NCBI GenBank assembly: GCA_937950565.1
Contig: CALFCS010000101.1
Location: 1 to 25,717 of the forward strand
Length of the DNA stretch: 25,717 nt
Direction of reading: 5' to 3'
Origin: an uncultured Lachnospiraceae bacterium
GTDB lineage: Bacteria > Bacillota > Clostridia > Lachnospirales > Lachnospiraceae
In this document: positions 1-7,319 of the stretch, one piece after another
Layout of the letters: each line of letters begins with the position of its first letter
How positions within the stretch are numbered: position 1 is the stretch's first letter
Notes under the pieces: generated by a model
What the model was told of the DNA's origin: nothing
Seen by the model: the letters and a program-made list of their open reading frames with translations, nothing else
Databases searched by the model: none
Program-made: the position numbers and the translations under genes

Positions 1-2
1 GT

Positions 3-161
3 AAGACCTGCATTGCAATCACCAATCTGCCTCCGAGAGCGATGATGGGCATTGATTCCTGCGGTATGCTGATTTCCGCAGTACACAGTGAAGAAGGCAA
101 AGAAAAGCTCCATCTTTTGATGGTGGATAACCATATTCCGGCAGGCGCAAAGCTTTATTAA
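3..161 (+). CDS. tRNA-binding-domain protein, C-terminal end (partial)
   Basis: Reading from base 3 gives 52 residues and a TAA stop; the start lies before the window. The sequence has NLPPRAMMGIDSCGML, then a short HLLMVD segment and the ending IPAGAKLY. This is the last part of the OB-fold tRNA-binding domain (PF01588) found in CsaA, the MetRS C-terminus and free-standing tRNA-binding proteins. Such domains bind the tRNA elbow without sequence specificity. Only the end is visible, so I cannot tell whether this is a stand-alone protein or the tail of a longer one. Confidence 0.75.
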   Translation, partial: KTCIAITNLPPRAMMGIDSCGMLISAVHSEEGKEKLHLLMVDNHIPAGAKLY

Positions 162-302
162 GATGTATCGTTTTGCCACTGAAAACAAGAAGCACTTCAT
201 TGTTGGCGATAGCCTCCAAAGCACATCTTTACATTAAACTTACATCAAATGGTGCAGGGGGTGTGCAGAGGTGCAAAAGTCGCATAATATACAGAATGAC
301 TG

Positions 303-331
303 GGCAGTCCCATAATGGGATTGCCTATTTT
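303..331 (+). terminator. Hairpin followed by T-rich run, possible terminator
   Basis: GGCAGTCCCAT (303-313) pairs with ATGGGATTGCC (315-325) through one G-T wobble and a very tight loop, and TATTTT follows. It lies about 140 bases past the stop of the tRNA-binding protein and could end that transcript. The stem also reads in the other orientation, downstream of the reductase gene on the minus strand. The palindrome is almost loopless, so a protein site is an alternative. Confidence 0.4.
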
Positions 332-360
332 CAAAGATAATGGATTTAACAAAAATGAAT

Positions 361-891
361 TTATCTATATGTATAAACCAAATCCGTGATTCCATTATAG
401 GTTTGTGTTTTGAGTAATTTCAACTTTATTTCTTTTTCCATACTTCCAAAAAGCCGAATACCAGAGCCTAAAAGAGTTGGAATAACCGTAATATAATAGC
501 AATCTATCAAATCCTCTTTTATCAATTGTTGAATAAGATTTGCTCCTCCACATACCCAAATGCCTTTCCCATTTTCTTCTTTCAGCCTATGTATCAATTC
601 AACAGGACTTTTATCGGTAAAGCGAATTTTTTCCGATGGATTCTGCCTACGGTGTGTCACAACATAGGTTGTAAAATCATTATAAATCCATTCGTCAGGA
701 GAAAGTTCAGTAACAATCTGATAATATGTATTCCATCCCATTAAAATCGTATCAATGTCCTTCACAAATTCGGAATACACATCAAGATTTTCACTATCAG
801 AGCCATATCCATTTAACCATCCAACTCCCCCATTGCTATCTGCAATGTATCCGTCAAGACTCATAGCAATAAATAAAGTGACTTTTCTCAT
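361..891 (-). CDS. Dihydrofolate reductase-like protein (RibD C-terminal family)
   Basis: This 176-residue protein begins MRKVTLFIAMSLDGYIA, the hallmark start of the RibD C-terminal / DHFR-like superfamily, followed by GVGWL near residue 22. TILMGWNTYYQI near residue 47 matches the family's MGR-type motif. WVCGGANLIQQLI near residue 112 is the glycine-rich NADPH-binding segment, and TVIPTLLGSGIRLF follows near residue 136. These proteins are NAD(P)H-dependent reductases; few have known substrates, and most are not true folate reductases or riboflavin enzymes. The length is normal, so the gene looks intact. It stands alone on the minus strand in an AT-rich stretch. I see no folate or riboflavin gene nearby, so the substrate is unknown. 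Confidence 0.85.
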   Translation of the reverse strand: MRKVTLFIAMSLDGYIADSNGGVGWLNGYGSDSENLDVYSEFVKDIDTILMGWNTYYQIVTELSPDEWIYNDFTTYVVTHRRQNPSEKIRFTDKSPVELIHRLKEENGKGIWVCGGANLIQQLIKEDLIDCYYITVIPTLLGSGIRLFGSMEKEIKLKLLKTQTYNGITDLVYTYR

Positions 892-937
892 CTGTTCAAT
901 ACCTCAAATTCTACTTTGTCATTCTCTTACTGGTGTT

Positions 938-978
938 TCAAAATTCGTTCCGCCTCATGGTGCAGGAACGAATTTTGA
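938..978. repeat. 14-bp perfect inverted repeat
   Basis: TCAAAATTCGTTCC (938-951) is matched exactly by its reverse complement GGAACGAATTTTGA (965-978) across a 13-base loop. It lies between the minus-strand reductase and the small membrane ORF. There is no clear T-run on either side, so it is not a textbook intrinsic terminator. It could be a terminator without a U-tract, a protein-binding palindrome, or a scar of mobile DNA. Confidence 0.6.
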
Positions 979-1022
979 TGGTTTAGAAACAAATAACAAA
1001 TATGCTTCACATATCAACTTAG

Positions 1023-1121
1023 CTATTCACCAAAAATAACAGCTATAATCAGTACAATTCCAATAAGGATCAGCCATAAACCGCATTGCTTTTTATGATT
1101 AAATTCTAATGTTTCTTTCAT
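1023..1121 (-). CDS. Small single-pass membrane protein, 32 aa
   Basis: A short minus-strand ORF starts at ATG 1121 and ends at TAG 1023. GAGGAG (plus-strand 1128-1133) sits 6 bases before the start, which is a very good ribosome binding site. The product begins MKETLEFNHKKQCG, a charged cytosolic head. It continues with about 16 hydrophobic residues (LWLILIGIVLIIAVIF) and ends GE. That is the form of a small single-span membrane protein. I do not recognise the family. The strong Shine-Dalgarno and the clean hydrophobic segment are the main support; no other member of an operon is visible upstream of it. Confidence 0.5.
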   Translation of the reverse strand: MKETLEFNHKKQCGLWLILIGIVLIIAVIFGE

Positions 1122-1270
1122 TGTATTCTCCTCAGATCTCGATTTGTCTTTCGGACACTTCAAATTATACCAAAGGAAAGTGAATTTTTCTACTGCCTTC
1201 TGTCCCTTTTATGGTGATTGCCGGCTCAAAATGTTTATAGAAAATTGCAGAACTGTATAAAATTGTGAAA

Positions 1271-1299
1271 TTGAAAATAATGACGATGAATGATATATT
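1271..1299 (+). promoter_or_regulatory. Sigma-A promoter for the nuclease-helicase operon
   Basis: TTGAAA at 1271-1276, a 17-bp spacer and TATATT at 1294-1299 make a good vegetative promoter about 85 bases before the start codon at 1384. The surrounding DNA is very AT-rich. Confidence 0.6.
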
Positions 1300-1383
1300 A
1301 TTTATAACATTGTTGATATTTTTATCTTGGATGATGTTATAGAATTCCTACTAGATGATAAATAATGGAAAGAAGATGAAAAG

Positions 1384-3261
1384 ATGATTGTATATGATGG
1401 ATTGAAAACAGACTTTTTATCCAGTTGTGAGAATGATTCAATTGCAATTGAGATTGAAGAAAATATTCTTTCAAAGCTTGGAAGGCATACTCCAAAAGCA
1501 GAATTTCGTTCTTGGGAGAATTCTCTTAATTATATGTATAAAGTGCTAAATGATGACGAAATTCCAACTGATGCAGGAGTAGCTATAGAATTTAATATTC
1601 CCCAGACATCTAAAAGAGTTGATTTCATGATTTCTGGATATGGGGTTGATGGGAATCCAGAAATGGTTATTGTTGAGTTGAAACAGTGGGAGACTTTGTC
1701 TGAGGTTTCAGGTACCGATGCTTTGGTGGATACTTTTACAGGTGGAGCAAACCGAAGAGTGGTTCATCCATCCTATCAGGCATGGTCATATGCTCAGCTG
1801 ATAAGGGATTATAATGCCAGTGTTCAGGATAGACGAGTGAAGCTGTCACCATGTGCATGTCTACATAATTATATCCGGCATGAAAATGATCCTATTGATG
1901 CAAAACAATATGAAGAATATATAAGGGAAGCTCCTGCATATACAAAAGGGCAACTTCCTAAATTGCGTGACTTTATAAAGAAGTCAATTAGAAAAGGTGA
2001 CAGTAAAGAAGTTCTTTATCTGGTAGACCACGGTAAAATAAGACCTTCAAAAAGTTTACAGAATGCAATCGGCTCTATGCTTAAGGGTAATAGAGAGTTT
2101 GTGATGATTGATGAGCAGAAGGTTGCATATGAAGAAATATTACGTCTTTCGTTGAAATCCCAAAAGGATTTTAAAAAGAGAACAATTATTGTTCAAGGTG
2201 GGCCAGGAACGGGTAAGACAGTTATAGCTGTAAATCTTTTAGCAGAACTTACCCAGAGAGATCAAATGGTGCAGTATGTATCAAAAAATAGTGCACCACG
2301 TCAGGTGTACTTAAAGAAATTAAAGGGTCAGATGAAGAAAAGCAGCGTTGATAATATGTTCAAGGGATCCGGAACTTATACTGAAGCTGGAAATAATGTG
2401 GCACATACTCTTCTAGTAGATGAAGCACATAGATTGAATGAAAAATCCGGCATGTTTCATAATCTGGGTGAGAACCAGATAAAAGAAATCATTCATGCAA
2501 CATTCTGCAGTGTTTTCTTTATTGATGAAAGTCAGAGAGTAACAATGGATGATATAGGTTCTGTTGCTGAAATAGAGAAGTGGGCAAAAGAAGAAGGAGC
2601 AGAAATTCATTATCTTGAGCTTCAATCACAATTTAGGTGCAATGGTTCTGACGGATATTTGGCATGGCTTGATGACGTTTTAGATATCAGAGATACAGCA
2701 AATTATGATTTGGAAGGTGTTGATTATGATATCAGAATTTGTGATTCGCCAAATGAGATGAGAGAGCTTGTTATAGAGAGAAACAAGATTTCGAATAGAG
2801 CTCGTGTACTTGCCGGTTATTGTTGGGAATGGATTAAGGCTGGGCAAAATGACACGAACTGCCATGATATCAAAATTGATGACTTTGAGATGAGTTGGAA
2901 TCTTGGCAGTGGAGAGCCATTTGCAGTCAGCGATACCTCTATAAACGAAGTAGGATGCATTCATACTTCGCAAGGACTTGAATTTGACTACGTTGGTGTA
3001 ATAATAGGCGATGATATCCGGTATGAAAACGGACATGTTATAACCGATTTTACAAAACGCGCCAGGACAGATCAGTCTTTGAAGGGGATTAAAAAGCTCT
3101 ATAAGGAATCACCAGAAGAAGCAAAGAACAGAGCGGATGAAATTATTAAGAACACTTATAGGACTCTTATGACAAGAGGTATGAAAGGCTGCTACATATA
3201 TTGTACAGATGTAGGCATGAAAAATTATTTAGCAAGCAGATTGGAGCGTATCAAGAAATGA
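1384..3261 (+). CDS. PD-(D/E)XK-like nuclease fused to DUF2075-type SF1 helicase
   Basis: This 625-residue protein has two parts. The N-terminal 200 residues look like a PD-(D/E)XK nuclease: AIEF near 67-70, KRVDF with D80, and VIVELKQW with E98 and K100, followed by YQAWSY at 131-136, as in the QxxxY motif of RecB-like nucleases. The rest is a superfamily 1 helicase/ATPase of the DUF2075 type: Walker A GGPGTGKT (272-279), Walker B LLVDEAH (343-349), FFIDESQ (378-384), LQSQFRCN (413-420), IHTSQGLEFDYVGV (526-539) and TYRTLMTRGMKG (591-602). All the main catalytic residues are visible, so the gene looks active. The last four bases overlap the MazG-like start (ATGA). A nuclease-helicase coupled to a nucleotide hydrolase suggests antiviral defence, but that is an inference. 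The upstream Shine-Dalgarno is weak (GAAAGAAG). Confidence 0.85.
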   Translation: MIVYDGLKTDFLSSCENDSIAIEIEENILSKLGRHTPKAEFRSWENSLNYMYKVLNDDEIPTDAGVAIEFNIPQTSKRVDFMISGYGVDGNPEMVIVELKQWETLSEVSGTDALVDTFTGGANRRVVHPSYQAWSYAQLIRDYNASVQDRRVKLSPCACLHNYIRHENDPIDAKQYEEYIREAPAYTKGQLPKLRDFIKKSIRKGDSKEVLYLVDHGKIRPSKSLQNAIGSMLKGNREFVMIDEQKVAYEEILRLSLKSQKDFKKRTIIVQGGPGTGKTVIAVNLLAELTQRDQMVQYVSKNSAPRQVYLKKLKGQMKKSSVDNMFKGSGTYTEAGNNVAHTLLVDEAHRLNEKSGMFHNLGENQIKEIIHATFCSVFFIDESQRVTMDDIGSVAEIEKWAKEEGAEIHYLELQSQFRCNGSDGYLAWLDDVLDIRDTANYDLEGVDYDIRICDSPNEMRELVIERNKISNRARVLAGYCWEWIKAGQNDTNCHDIKIDDFEMSWNLGSGEPFAVSDTSINEVGCIHTSQGLEFDYVGVIIGDDIRYENGHVITDFTKRARTDQSLKGIKKLYKESPEEAKNRADEIIKNTYRTLMTRGMKGCYIYCTDVGMKNYLASRLERIKK

Positions 3262-3578
3262 AACAGGAAACAGTGGATAGAATTAGAAAATTTTCAGAAG
3301 ACAGGGAGTGGGATCAGTTTCATTCTCCAGCTAATCTTGCAAAATCAATTGTAATAGAAGCTGCAGAGCTCCTGGAATGTTTTCAGTGGTCAGATGACAA
3401 ATATGACCTTCAGCATATAAAGGAAGAATTGGCAGACGTCCTTGTTTATAGCCAGAATCTTTTGGATAAGCTTGGACTTGATGCTGATGAGATTATCAAT
3501 ATGAAAATGTCTCAAAATGAAGCGAAGTATCCGGTAGAGAAAGCGAAGGGAAACTCAGTAAAATATAATCAGCTATAG
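3258..3578 (+). CDS. MazG-like nucleotide pyrophosphohydrolase
   Basis: This 106-residue protein overlaps the stop of the helicase gene by ATGA, which fixes the start at 3258 and implies translational coupling. The family motifs are clear: EAAELLECFQW near residue 34 and EELADVLVYSQNLLDKLGLD near residue 55, which supply the metal-binding acidic residues, and NEAKYPVEKAKG near residue 88. MazG-like enzymes hydrolyse (d)NTPs to (d)NMP and pyrophosphate. The length matches compact all-alpha dCTPase/MazG-like proteins. Paired with a nuclease-helicase it could lower the nucleotide supply or remove modified nucleotides during phage attack, but nothing in the sequence shows the substrate. Confidence 0.85.
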   Translation: MKQETVDRIRKFSEDREWDQFHSPANLAKSIVIEAAELLECFQWSDDKYDLQHIKEELADVLVYSQNLLDKLGLDADEIINMKMSQNEAKYPVEKAKGNSVKYNQL

Positions 3579-3618
3579 CAGAGAAGGAGATGTAAGACCG
3601 GGAAGGAAGGGATGCCAG

Positions 3619-3667
3619 ATGAACTATTCTGAAATATTAAATGGAACTACATATGACCTTGATGTAT
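3619..3667 (+). pseudogene. Truncated third gene of the nuclease-helicase operon
   Basis: Forty bases after the MazG-like stop, a purine-rich ribosome binding site (GGAAGGAAGGG) precedes ATG 3619. The first 16-17 codons read like a real protein start (MNYSEILNGTTYDLDVF). From about 3668 the frame runs antisense through the C-terminal codons of the HxlR gene on the other strand and so loses meaning. The simplest reading is a third operon member whose remainder was removed by a recombination or insertion junction near 3665. The fragment is too short to name a family. Confidence 0.45.
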
Positions 3668-4003
3668 TCAGTTGTTTCTATGCTCTTCTCCCCAAGTGCA
3701 CATTTGATCCAGAATCGGAATCAAGGACTTGCCGCGTTGTGTTAAGCTATATTCTACTTTTGGCGGAATCTGCGGATACTCTTCCCGGTGTACCAGTTCA
3801 TCTGCTTCCAACTCTTTCAGTGTAGAACTAAGAGTTTTATAGGAAATACTGCCAATAAACTTTTTCATCTCGTTAAAACGGACAACGCCAAACCATGCCA
3901 ATGTGTAGAGAATAAACATCTTGTATTTTCCCTATATCAGAGACATTGTGTAATTAAATCCGGTGTCATCTAGCTTTGCATCCTAAATACATTCGATACT
4001 CAT
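3668..4003 (-). pseudogene. HxlR-family regulator with two in-frame amber codons
   Basis: The clean ORF starts only at 3919, but the HxlR fold continues upstream in the same frame. From ATG 4003 the frame reads MSIECI, amber, DAKLDDTGFNYTMSLI, amber, GKYKMFILYTLAWFGVVRFNEMKK. The second part is the usual N-terminal winged-helix start of HxlR proteins (typically LIGGKWK). The amber codons are at 3983-3985 and 3932-3934 (plus-strand CTA). AAGGAAAG sits just before ATG 4003. The downstream region has ISYKTLSSTLKELEADELV and the wing, and ends naturally at WGEEHRNN. The full length of 111 codons fits the family. Other genes in the window end in TAG, so TAG is a normal stop here and the gene is most likely inactivated, unless translation restarts at ATG 3919. 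Confidence 0.7.
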
Positions 4004-4007
4004 ACTA

Positions 4008-4145
4008 TCACTTTCCTTCAGTCAAGAAACCAATTGAAGAATATCTTACGTCATTGTTGAAAACTGACGGATTTCTTTTTGTTTTTCTGTTCCAAAAAGA
4101 ACCAATACCAATGCCGCATGCTGCAACAATAATACCAATTAACAT
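4008..4145 (-). CDS. Small putative membrane protein, 45 aa, upstream of HxlR
   Basis: A minus-strand ORF from ATG 4145 to TGA 4008 ends four bases before the HxlR start, whose ribosome binding site lies inside its last codons. The product has a glycine-rich hydrophobic start (MLIGIIVAACGIGIGSFW) followed by a basic stretch (NRKTKR) and a polar tail ending GFLTEGK. That fits a single membrane span with a cytosolic tail. GGGGG just upstream is a poor Shine-Dalgarno. I do not recognise the family. The tight spacing to HxlR is the best support; it may share that gene's decay. Confidence 0.35.
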   Translation of the reverse strand: MLIGIIVAACGIGIGSFWNRKTKRNPSVFNNDVRYSSIGFLTEGK

Positions 4146-4306
4146 ATACCCCCAATTGGGAAAACGAAAACAGCATTTACATCGGATAAAAATTATATCA
4201 AAATCCTTTTACATTCTCGTAAAATCAAATTTACATCAATTGAAAAATAAATCATTTTAATTTCCCTGCAAAATAAAACGATGCTTTTGTGATGTTATTG
4301 TGCGTT

Positions 4307-4741
4307 TTACGAAGCCTTTTTTGTCAGCTTCTCAAACAAACAATTGTAGATTTTGATAATATTACCAACTAGCAGAGCTGCAATGATACTGCCTTCGCGA
4401 ACCCCTTCCAGCTTTCCAAGAAAGAGAAAACTGATGATAGCCGCCGCTACAATATACAGCACATCAAAGAAAATTTTGATATTCTCATAACGTTTTCCAG
4501 TGAATTTCTTGCGAAGCAGTGCGATTTGAACAACAATTTGAATCACACTCCATAGGTTCAGCCACCATCCAAAGGTCAGTGTGTGATTAATCAGAGATAT
4601 GGAATATGGAACGGATGCAACCGGGGAAGTTCCCAGACCTGCCTTTGTGGACAGCGCCACACCCATTGAGGCAATAAAAAGTCCAATCAGGAACAATGCG
4701 TAGTTTCTAACAATTTGTTTCAAAAAATTCACCTTCTTCAT
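4307..4741 (-). CDS. YitT/YczE-like (DUF6198-type) membrane protein, internally deleted
   Basis: The N-terminal half is typical of the family: NYALFLIGLFIASMGVALS, then TKAGLGTSPVASVPYSIS and LTFGWWLNLWSVIQIV. The C-terminal part, FFDVLYIVAAAIISFLFLGK then GVREGSIIAALLVGNIIK, is the usual last segment. At 144 residues it is well below the roughly 210-220 usual for the family, and the central membrane helices between LLRKKFTGKRY and ENIKIFFDV seem to be missing. The reading frame is kept across the join. The start is uncertain: ATG 4741 leaves a leader of only about 9 bases after the predicted promoter. AAGAAGG at about 4738-4732 instead places TTG 4723 at ideal spacing and gives MKQIVRNYALF. 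Function is unknown, perhaps small-solute export. The product is probably non-functional. Confidence 0.6.
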   Translation of the reverse strand: MKKVNFLKQIVRNYALFLIGLFIASMGVALSTKAGLGTSPVASVPYSISLINHTLTFGWWLNLWSVIQIVVQIALLRKKFTGKRYENIKIFFDVLYIVAAAIISFLFLGKLEGVREGSIIAALLVGNIIKIYNCLFEKLTKKAS

Positions 4742-4756
4742 TTGATTACATTGTAT

Positions 4757-4784
4757 ATTTTAGCGCATTTGGTAAAAAAATCAA
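4757..4784 (-). promoter_or_regulatory. Promoter for the YitT/YczE-like gene
   Basis: On the minus strand, TTGATT (4784-4779), a 16-bp spacer and TAAAAT (4762-4757) form a plausible sigma-A promoter. Transcription would start near 4750. Confidence 0.45.
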
Positions 4785-4837
4785 GATTAGCACCGTTAAC
4801 AACGTTTATACCTTCTTCATTCTCTACATTCAGCTTC

Positions 4838-5731
4838 TTATTTTCTTTTCCTAAGCTTCCATCTGCTTTCCGAAAGAAACAGGCCTATCAGAGTAAGTAT
4901 CGCTCCTATTGCGGATACCGATGTAATTTTCTCTTTCAGTACAATGACCGATGTTGCAACAGTAATGGCAGGCACTATATAGATATACACACTCGTCTTA
5001 ACTGCACCAAGTATTTTGACAGCATAATTCCAAGTAACAAAGCAAAGAGCTGATGCACCTATACCAAGGTAAATAAGATTCAGGGCATATTCCGGCTTTA
5101 TGAATTTCCCGGCATCCAAGTTAAAATCAAACACAAAAAGGAATGGAATCATAAAAATAATTCCGTATGTAAATATTCTCCTTGTAGTTTGAATGGTGTT
5201 ATACCCATAGCTGCTGATTTTCCTTGTAAGCAATGAGTAAATCGACCATACCAGCGCTGCAATGATTGCCAAAATGTCCCCGATAGGATTTAATTTTAAC
5301 TCCCTGCCGTTAAAACTTATCAGGCATATTCCTACCATAGCGACAAAGAAACCAACAAAAAACTGTGCTTTTAGTCTTTCTTCTGTTTTCATAAAAATAT
5401 GTGATAAAACAGCTGTGAAAAATGGAGCAATGGAAATAATAACGCCGACATTAGAAGCCATTGTATAGGTCAATGCTATATTTTCAAGCAGATAATATAA
5501 GCATATACCACATAGTCCCGCCGCAACGAAAGTAATTTCTTGCTTTCTGTCGCTTAGTTTTAAGCGTTTGGGGTAAATGATTATCAGTACAAGCAGCCCA
5601 AGTAAAAATCTGAAAAAAAGTATTTCTATTGGTGAAAAGTCTGCAAGCAGTATTTTAGTGGATATAAAAGTTGTTCCCCATATCACAATTGTAATCAGGG
5701 CAGCTATATGCCCCATAGTAGTCTTATTCAT
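4838..5731 (-). CDS. EamA/DMT-family transporter
   Basis: The protein has 297 residues and about ten hydrophobic segments in two EamA repeats. The first begins HIAALITIVIWGTTFISTKILL near residue 8 and includes PIEILFFRFLLGLLVL. The second begins GDILAIIAALVWSIYSLLTRKI near residue 150. It ends with ISAIGAILTLIGLFLS-like sequence and a basic tail. The length is normal for drug/metabolite exporters of the inner membrane. Its ATG lies inside the last codons of the AraC-type gene (8-base overlap), so the two are translated together. This matches the common pairing of an AraC regulator with an EamA exporter, as in Bacillus ydeC-ydeD. The substrate cannot be told from sequence. Confidence 0.88.
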   Translation of the reverse strand: MNKTTMGHIAALITIVIWGTTFISTKILLADFSPIEILFFRFLLGLLVLIIIYPKRLKLSDRKQEITFVAAGLCGICLYYLLENIALTYTMASNVGVIISIAPFFTAVLSHIFMKTEERLKAQFFVGFFVAMVGICLISFNGRELKLNPIGDILAIIAALVWSIYSLLTRKISSYGYNTIQTTRRIFTYGIIFMIPFLFVFDFNLDAGKFIKPEYALNLIYLGIGASALCFVTWNYAVKILGAVKTSVYIYIVPAITVATSVIVLKEKITSVSAIGAILTLIGLFLSESRWKLRKRK

Positions 5732-6554
5732 TGTTTTTTCTGCCTTCCCTAAAAATTCGTCTGTAAGCGGCAGGCGATAATCCTATAAACATATTAAAAA
5801 AGTTCGAAAAGTGGCCCTGGTCTGAAAATCCCGTCTGCATAGCGGCATCAACCGGCGTAACACCTTGCTCCAGCAATTCTTTTGCTTTTCCGATCCGAAC
5901 AGCTTGAAGATACCTATATGGTGTAACCCCTTTTGATCTAGTAAACGCGCGAAGCAAAGTTGATTTACTAAGACCGCTGCATTTGCATAGTTCTTCCAGT
6001 GTAATGTGTTCCGCAAAATGCTCCGACATAAATATACAGGTGCGCTCTATTTCTTCGTCGCATTTGGGAATACAGCTTAAAAAAGGCTGTCCGTACTGCT
6101 TGATAAGTAATGAAATAAGAAGCAACAGCATTTCTTCTTTTTCAAATTCCTTAGAGCCATTCATAATTACTTGGTGCAACGAATAAAGATAGCCATTTAA
6201 TTCTTCGTTTTTAATTACATTTTCCGAAAATCCAGGCAATGTTTTGTTACCTGTGATTTCCTCTACTAATGAGGACATCGTTTCTTTTGAAATATTAAAT
6301 CCTCTGTAATCAAGCGTTCCTCCATCACACTGAACACAACTGTGATTGTCATTTGGATTAAATAAGAGAATATTGCCTTGACCTATTGTATATTCTTTGT
6401 TTCTACAAGATAGGGAGCGTGTTCCGGCTTCTATAAAACCAATTACATAATAGTCGTGAAAATGATTGGGAAATGACTGCCGGGTTCCTTCAAAACGATA
6501 TGCTTCAAGGTGCAAATCTTCATCATAGCAGACTGTTCGTATTTCTTTTTGCAC
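5724..6554 (-). CDS. AraC-family transcriptional regulator
   Basis: The N-terminal half is a cupin-like effector domain (FPNHFHDYYVIGFIEAG, NILLFNPNDNHSC). The last 90 residues are the double helix-turn-helix: ITLEELCKCSGLSKSTLLRAF, then GVTPYRYLQAVRIGKAKELL, then AAMQTGFSDQGHFSNFF. I chose GTG 6554 rather than the upstream ATG at 6587 because AAGGAGG lies 7 bases before the GTG. In the longer reading that ribosome site would sit inside codons 7-9. The protein is then 276 residues, normal for the family. It overlaps the exporter gene by 8 bases and most likely controls it in response to a small molecule. Confidence 0.9.
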   Translation of the reverse strand: MQKEIRTVCYDEDLHLEAYRFEGTRQSFPNHFHDYYVIGFIEAGTRSLSCRNKEYTIGQGNILLFNPNDNHSCVQCDGGTLDYRGFNISKETMSSLVEEITGNKTLPGFSENVIKNEELNGYLYSLHQVIMNGSKEFEKEEMLLLLISLLIKQYGQPFLSCIPKCDEEIERTCIFMSEHFAEHITLEELCKCSGLSKSTLLRAFTRSKGVTPYRYLQAVRIGKAKELLEQGVTPVDAAMQTGFSDQGHFSNFFNMFIGLSPAAYRRIFREGRKNNE

Positions 6555-6710
6555 AATAACACCTCCTTGTATTATAATATTATACATAAAAGTTCAGCGA
6601 TTTCTTGTATGATATCTTCATTTTCAAAAATCTTAACGATACCTCAGTTGAACCGTCATTTTATAATCCACCTCCAAATTGCTTTTATTGGGGATGGGAG
6701 AGGTGTTTTA

Positions 6711-6752
6711 TATTACAAGTACAATGACATTTTGTAGAATAACTAATAAGAT
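6711..6752 (+). promoter_or_regulatory. Conserved promoter module, copy 1
   Basis: TATTACAAGTACAATGACA (6711-6729) matches the 19-bp consensus TAYYACWRGTAYAATGACA shared with two other sites. Its last six bases, ATGACA, act as the -35 hexamer. After exactly 17 bp comes TAAGAT (6747-6752) as the -10 box. It lies about 100 bases before the HTH gene at 6851. The conserved block overlaps and extends upstream of the -35, as expected for an activator or repressor site. Confidence 0.65.
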
Positions 6753-6850
6753 TATAAGGAAGCGTCTGGTGGAACAGCAGAAGACTGACTGACGCAGAGA
6801 AAACGAAGAATGGGTCTTAATTTTTTTATATATGAAGGAGTAGGTTGTTT

Positions 6851-7171
6851 ATGAGAGAGAAGTATCCTGTGATTGATATGTATAGAACCGGTCAAAATAT
6901 TAAGAGAATTATGCAGCTTAGCGGAATGAAGGTAAAGGATATCCAGGAGTTTCTGAAACTTAGCACTCCCCAAAGCATATATCATTGGTTTGATGGAAGA
7001 AGTCTGCCAACGGTAGATAATCTCTATGCGCTGAGTGAATTGTTTCATCTGCCTGTGGATGCATTTTTAAAGGGAAATAGAAAGTACGGGTACACAACAG
7101 GTGAGGATGCATTGTACCGGAGAGTGACTTTATATTATGAAAAATTCCTACAGATAAAGCAGGCAGGATAA
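6851..7171 (+). CDS. HTH (XRE-like) regulator, paralog of the gene at 10756
   Basis: The protein has 106 residues. The helix-turn-helix covers about residues 10-65: GQNIKRIMQLSGMKVKDIQE, then LSTPQSIYHWFDGRSLPT and VDNLYALSELFHLPVDAFL. This layout matches the second HTH protein at 10756 almost position for position (PQ-IY-W, G, PT-DNL, P-DA). The C-terminal 40 residues are extra and basic. ATG 6851 was chosen because AAGGAG lies 10 bases upstream; a TTG 6 bases earlier is too close to it. The gene opens the RNA-ligase region under conserved promoter copy 1. Its likely role is control of the shared promoter motif, which is an inference. Confidence 0.8.
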   Translation: MREKYPVIDMYRTGQNIKRIMQLSGMKVKDIQEFLKLSTPQSIYHWFDGRSLPTVDNLYALSELFHLPVDAFLKGNRKYGYTTGEDALYRRVTLYYEKFLQIKQAG

Positions 7172-7206
7172 GAGGTGAAGAATAGGAAGGGAAAGGAATT
7201 TTATTA

Positions 7207-7248
7207 TACTACTGGTACAATGACAAAGCAGGAATCCTCTTGTAAAAT
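7207..7248 (+). promoter_or_regulatory. Conserved promoter module, copy 2 (RNA ligase)
   Basis: TACTACTGGTACAATGACA (7207-7225) fits the 19-bp consensus. ATGACA (7220-7225) is the -35, the spacer is 17 bp, and TAAAAT (7243-7248) is the -10. The RNA ligase start codon is 72 bases downstream. The leader contains a small CATAA/TTATG hairpin. Confidence 0.7.
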
Positions 7249-7319
7249 GGTCCCATAAGAATCATTTATGAGAGGATTTTTGATTGGTATAAAATCAATT
7301 GAAATACAGGTGTTTTGAA

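Noticed and set aside
19..219. Minus-strand ORF of 66 aa over the left edge
   Set aside because: It runs antisense to the tRNA-binding protein's C-terminal codons and has no ribosome site; most of it is a shadow.
880..945. AATGACA upstream of the reductase gene resembles the conserved promoter element
   Set aside because: The bases before it do not fit the 19-bp consensus and there is no -10 box 17 bp downstream, so it is probably chance.
3976..4260. Plus-strand ORF of 94 aa
   Set aside because: It is antisense to the small membrane ORF and the HxlR start, has no ribosome site and has a low-complexity AT-driven composition.
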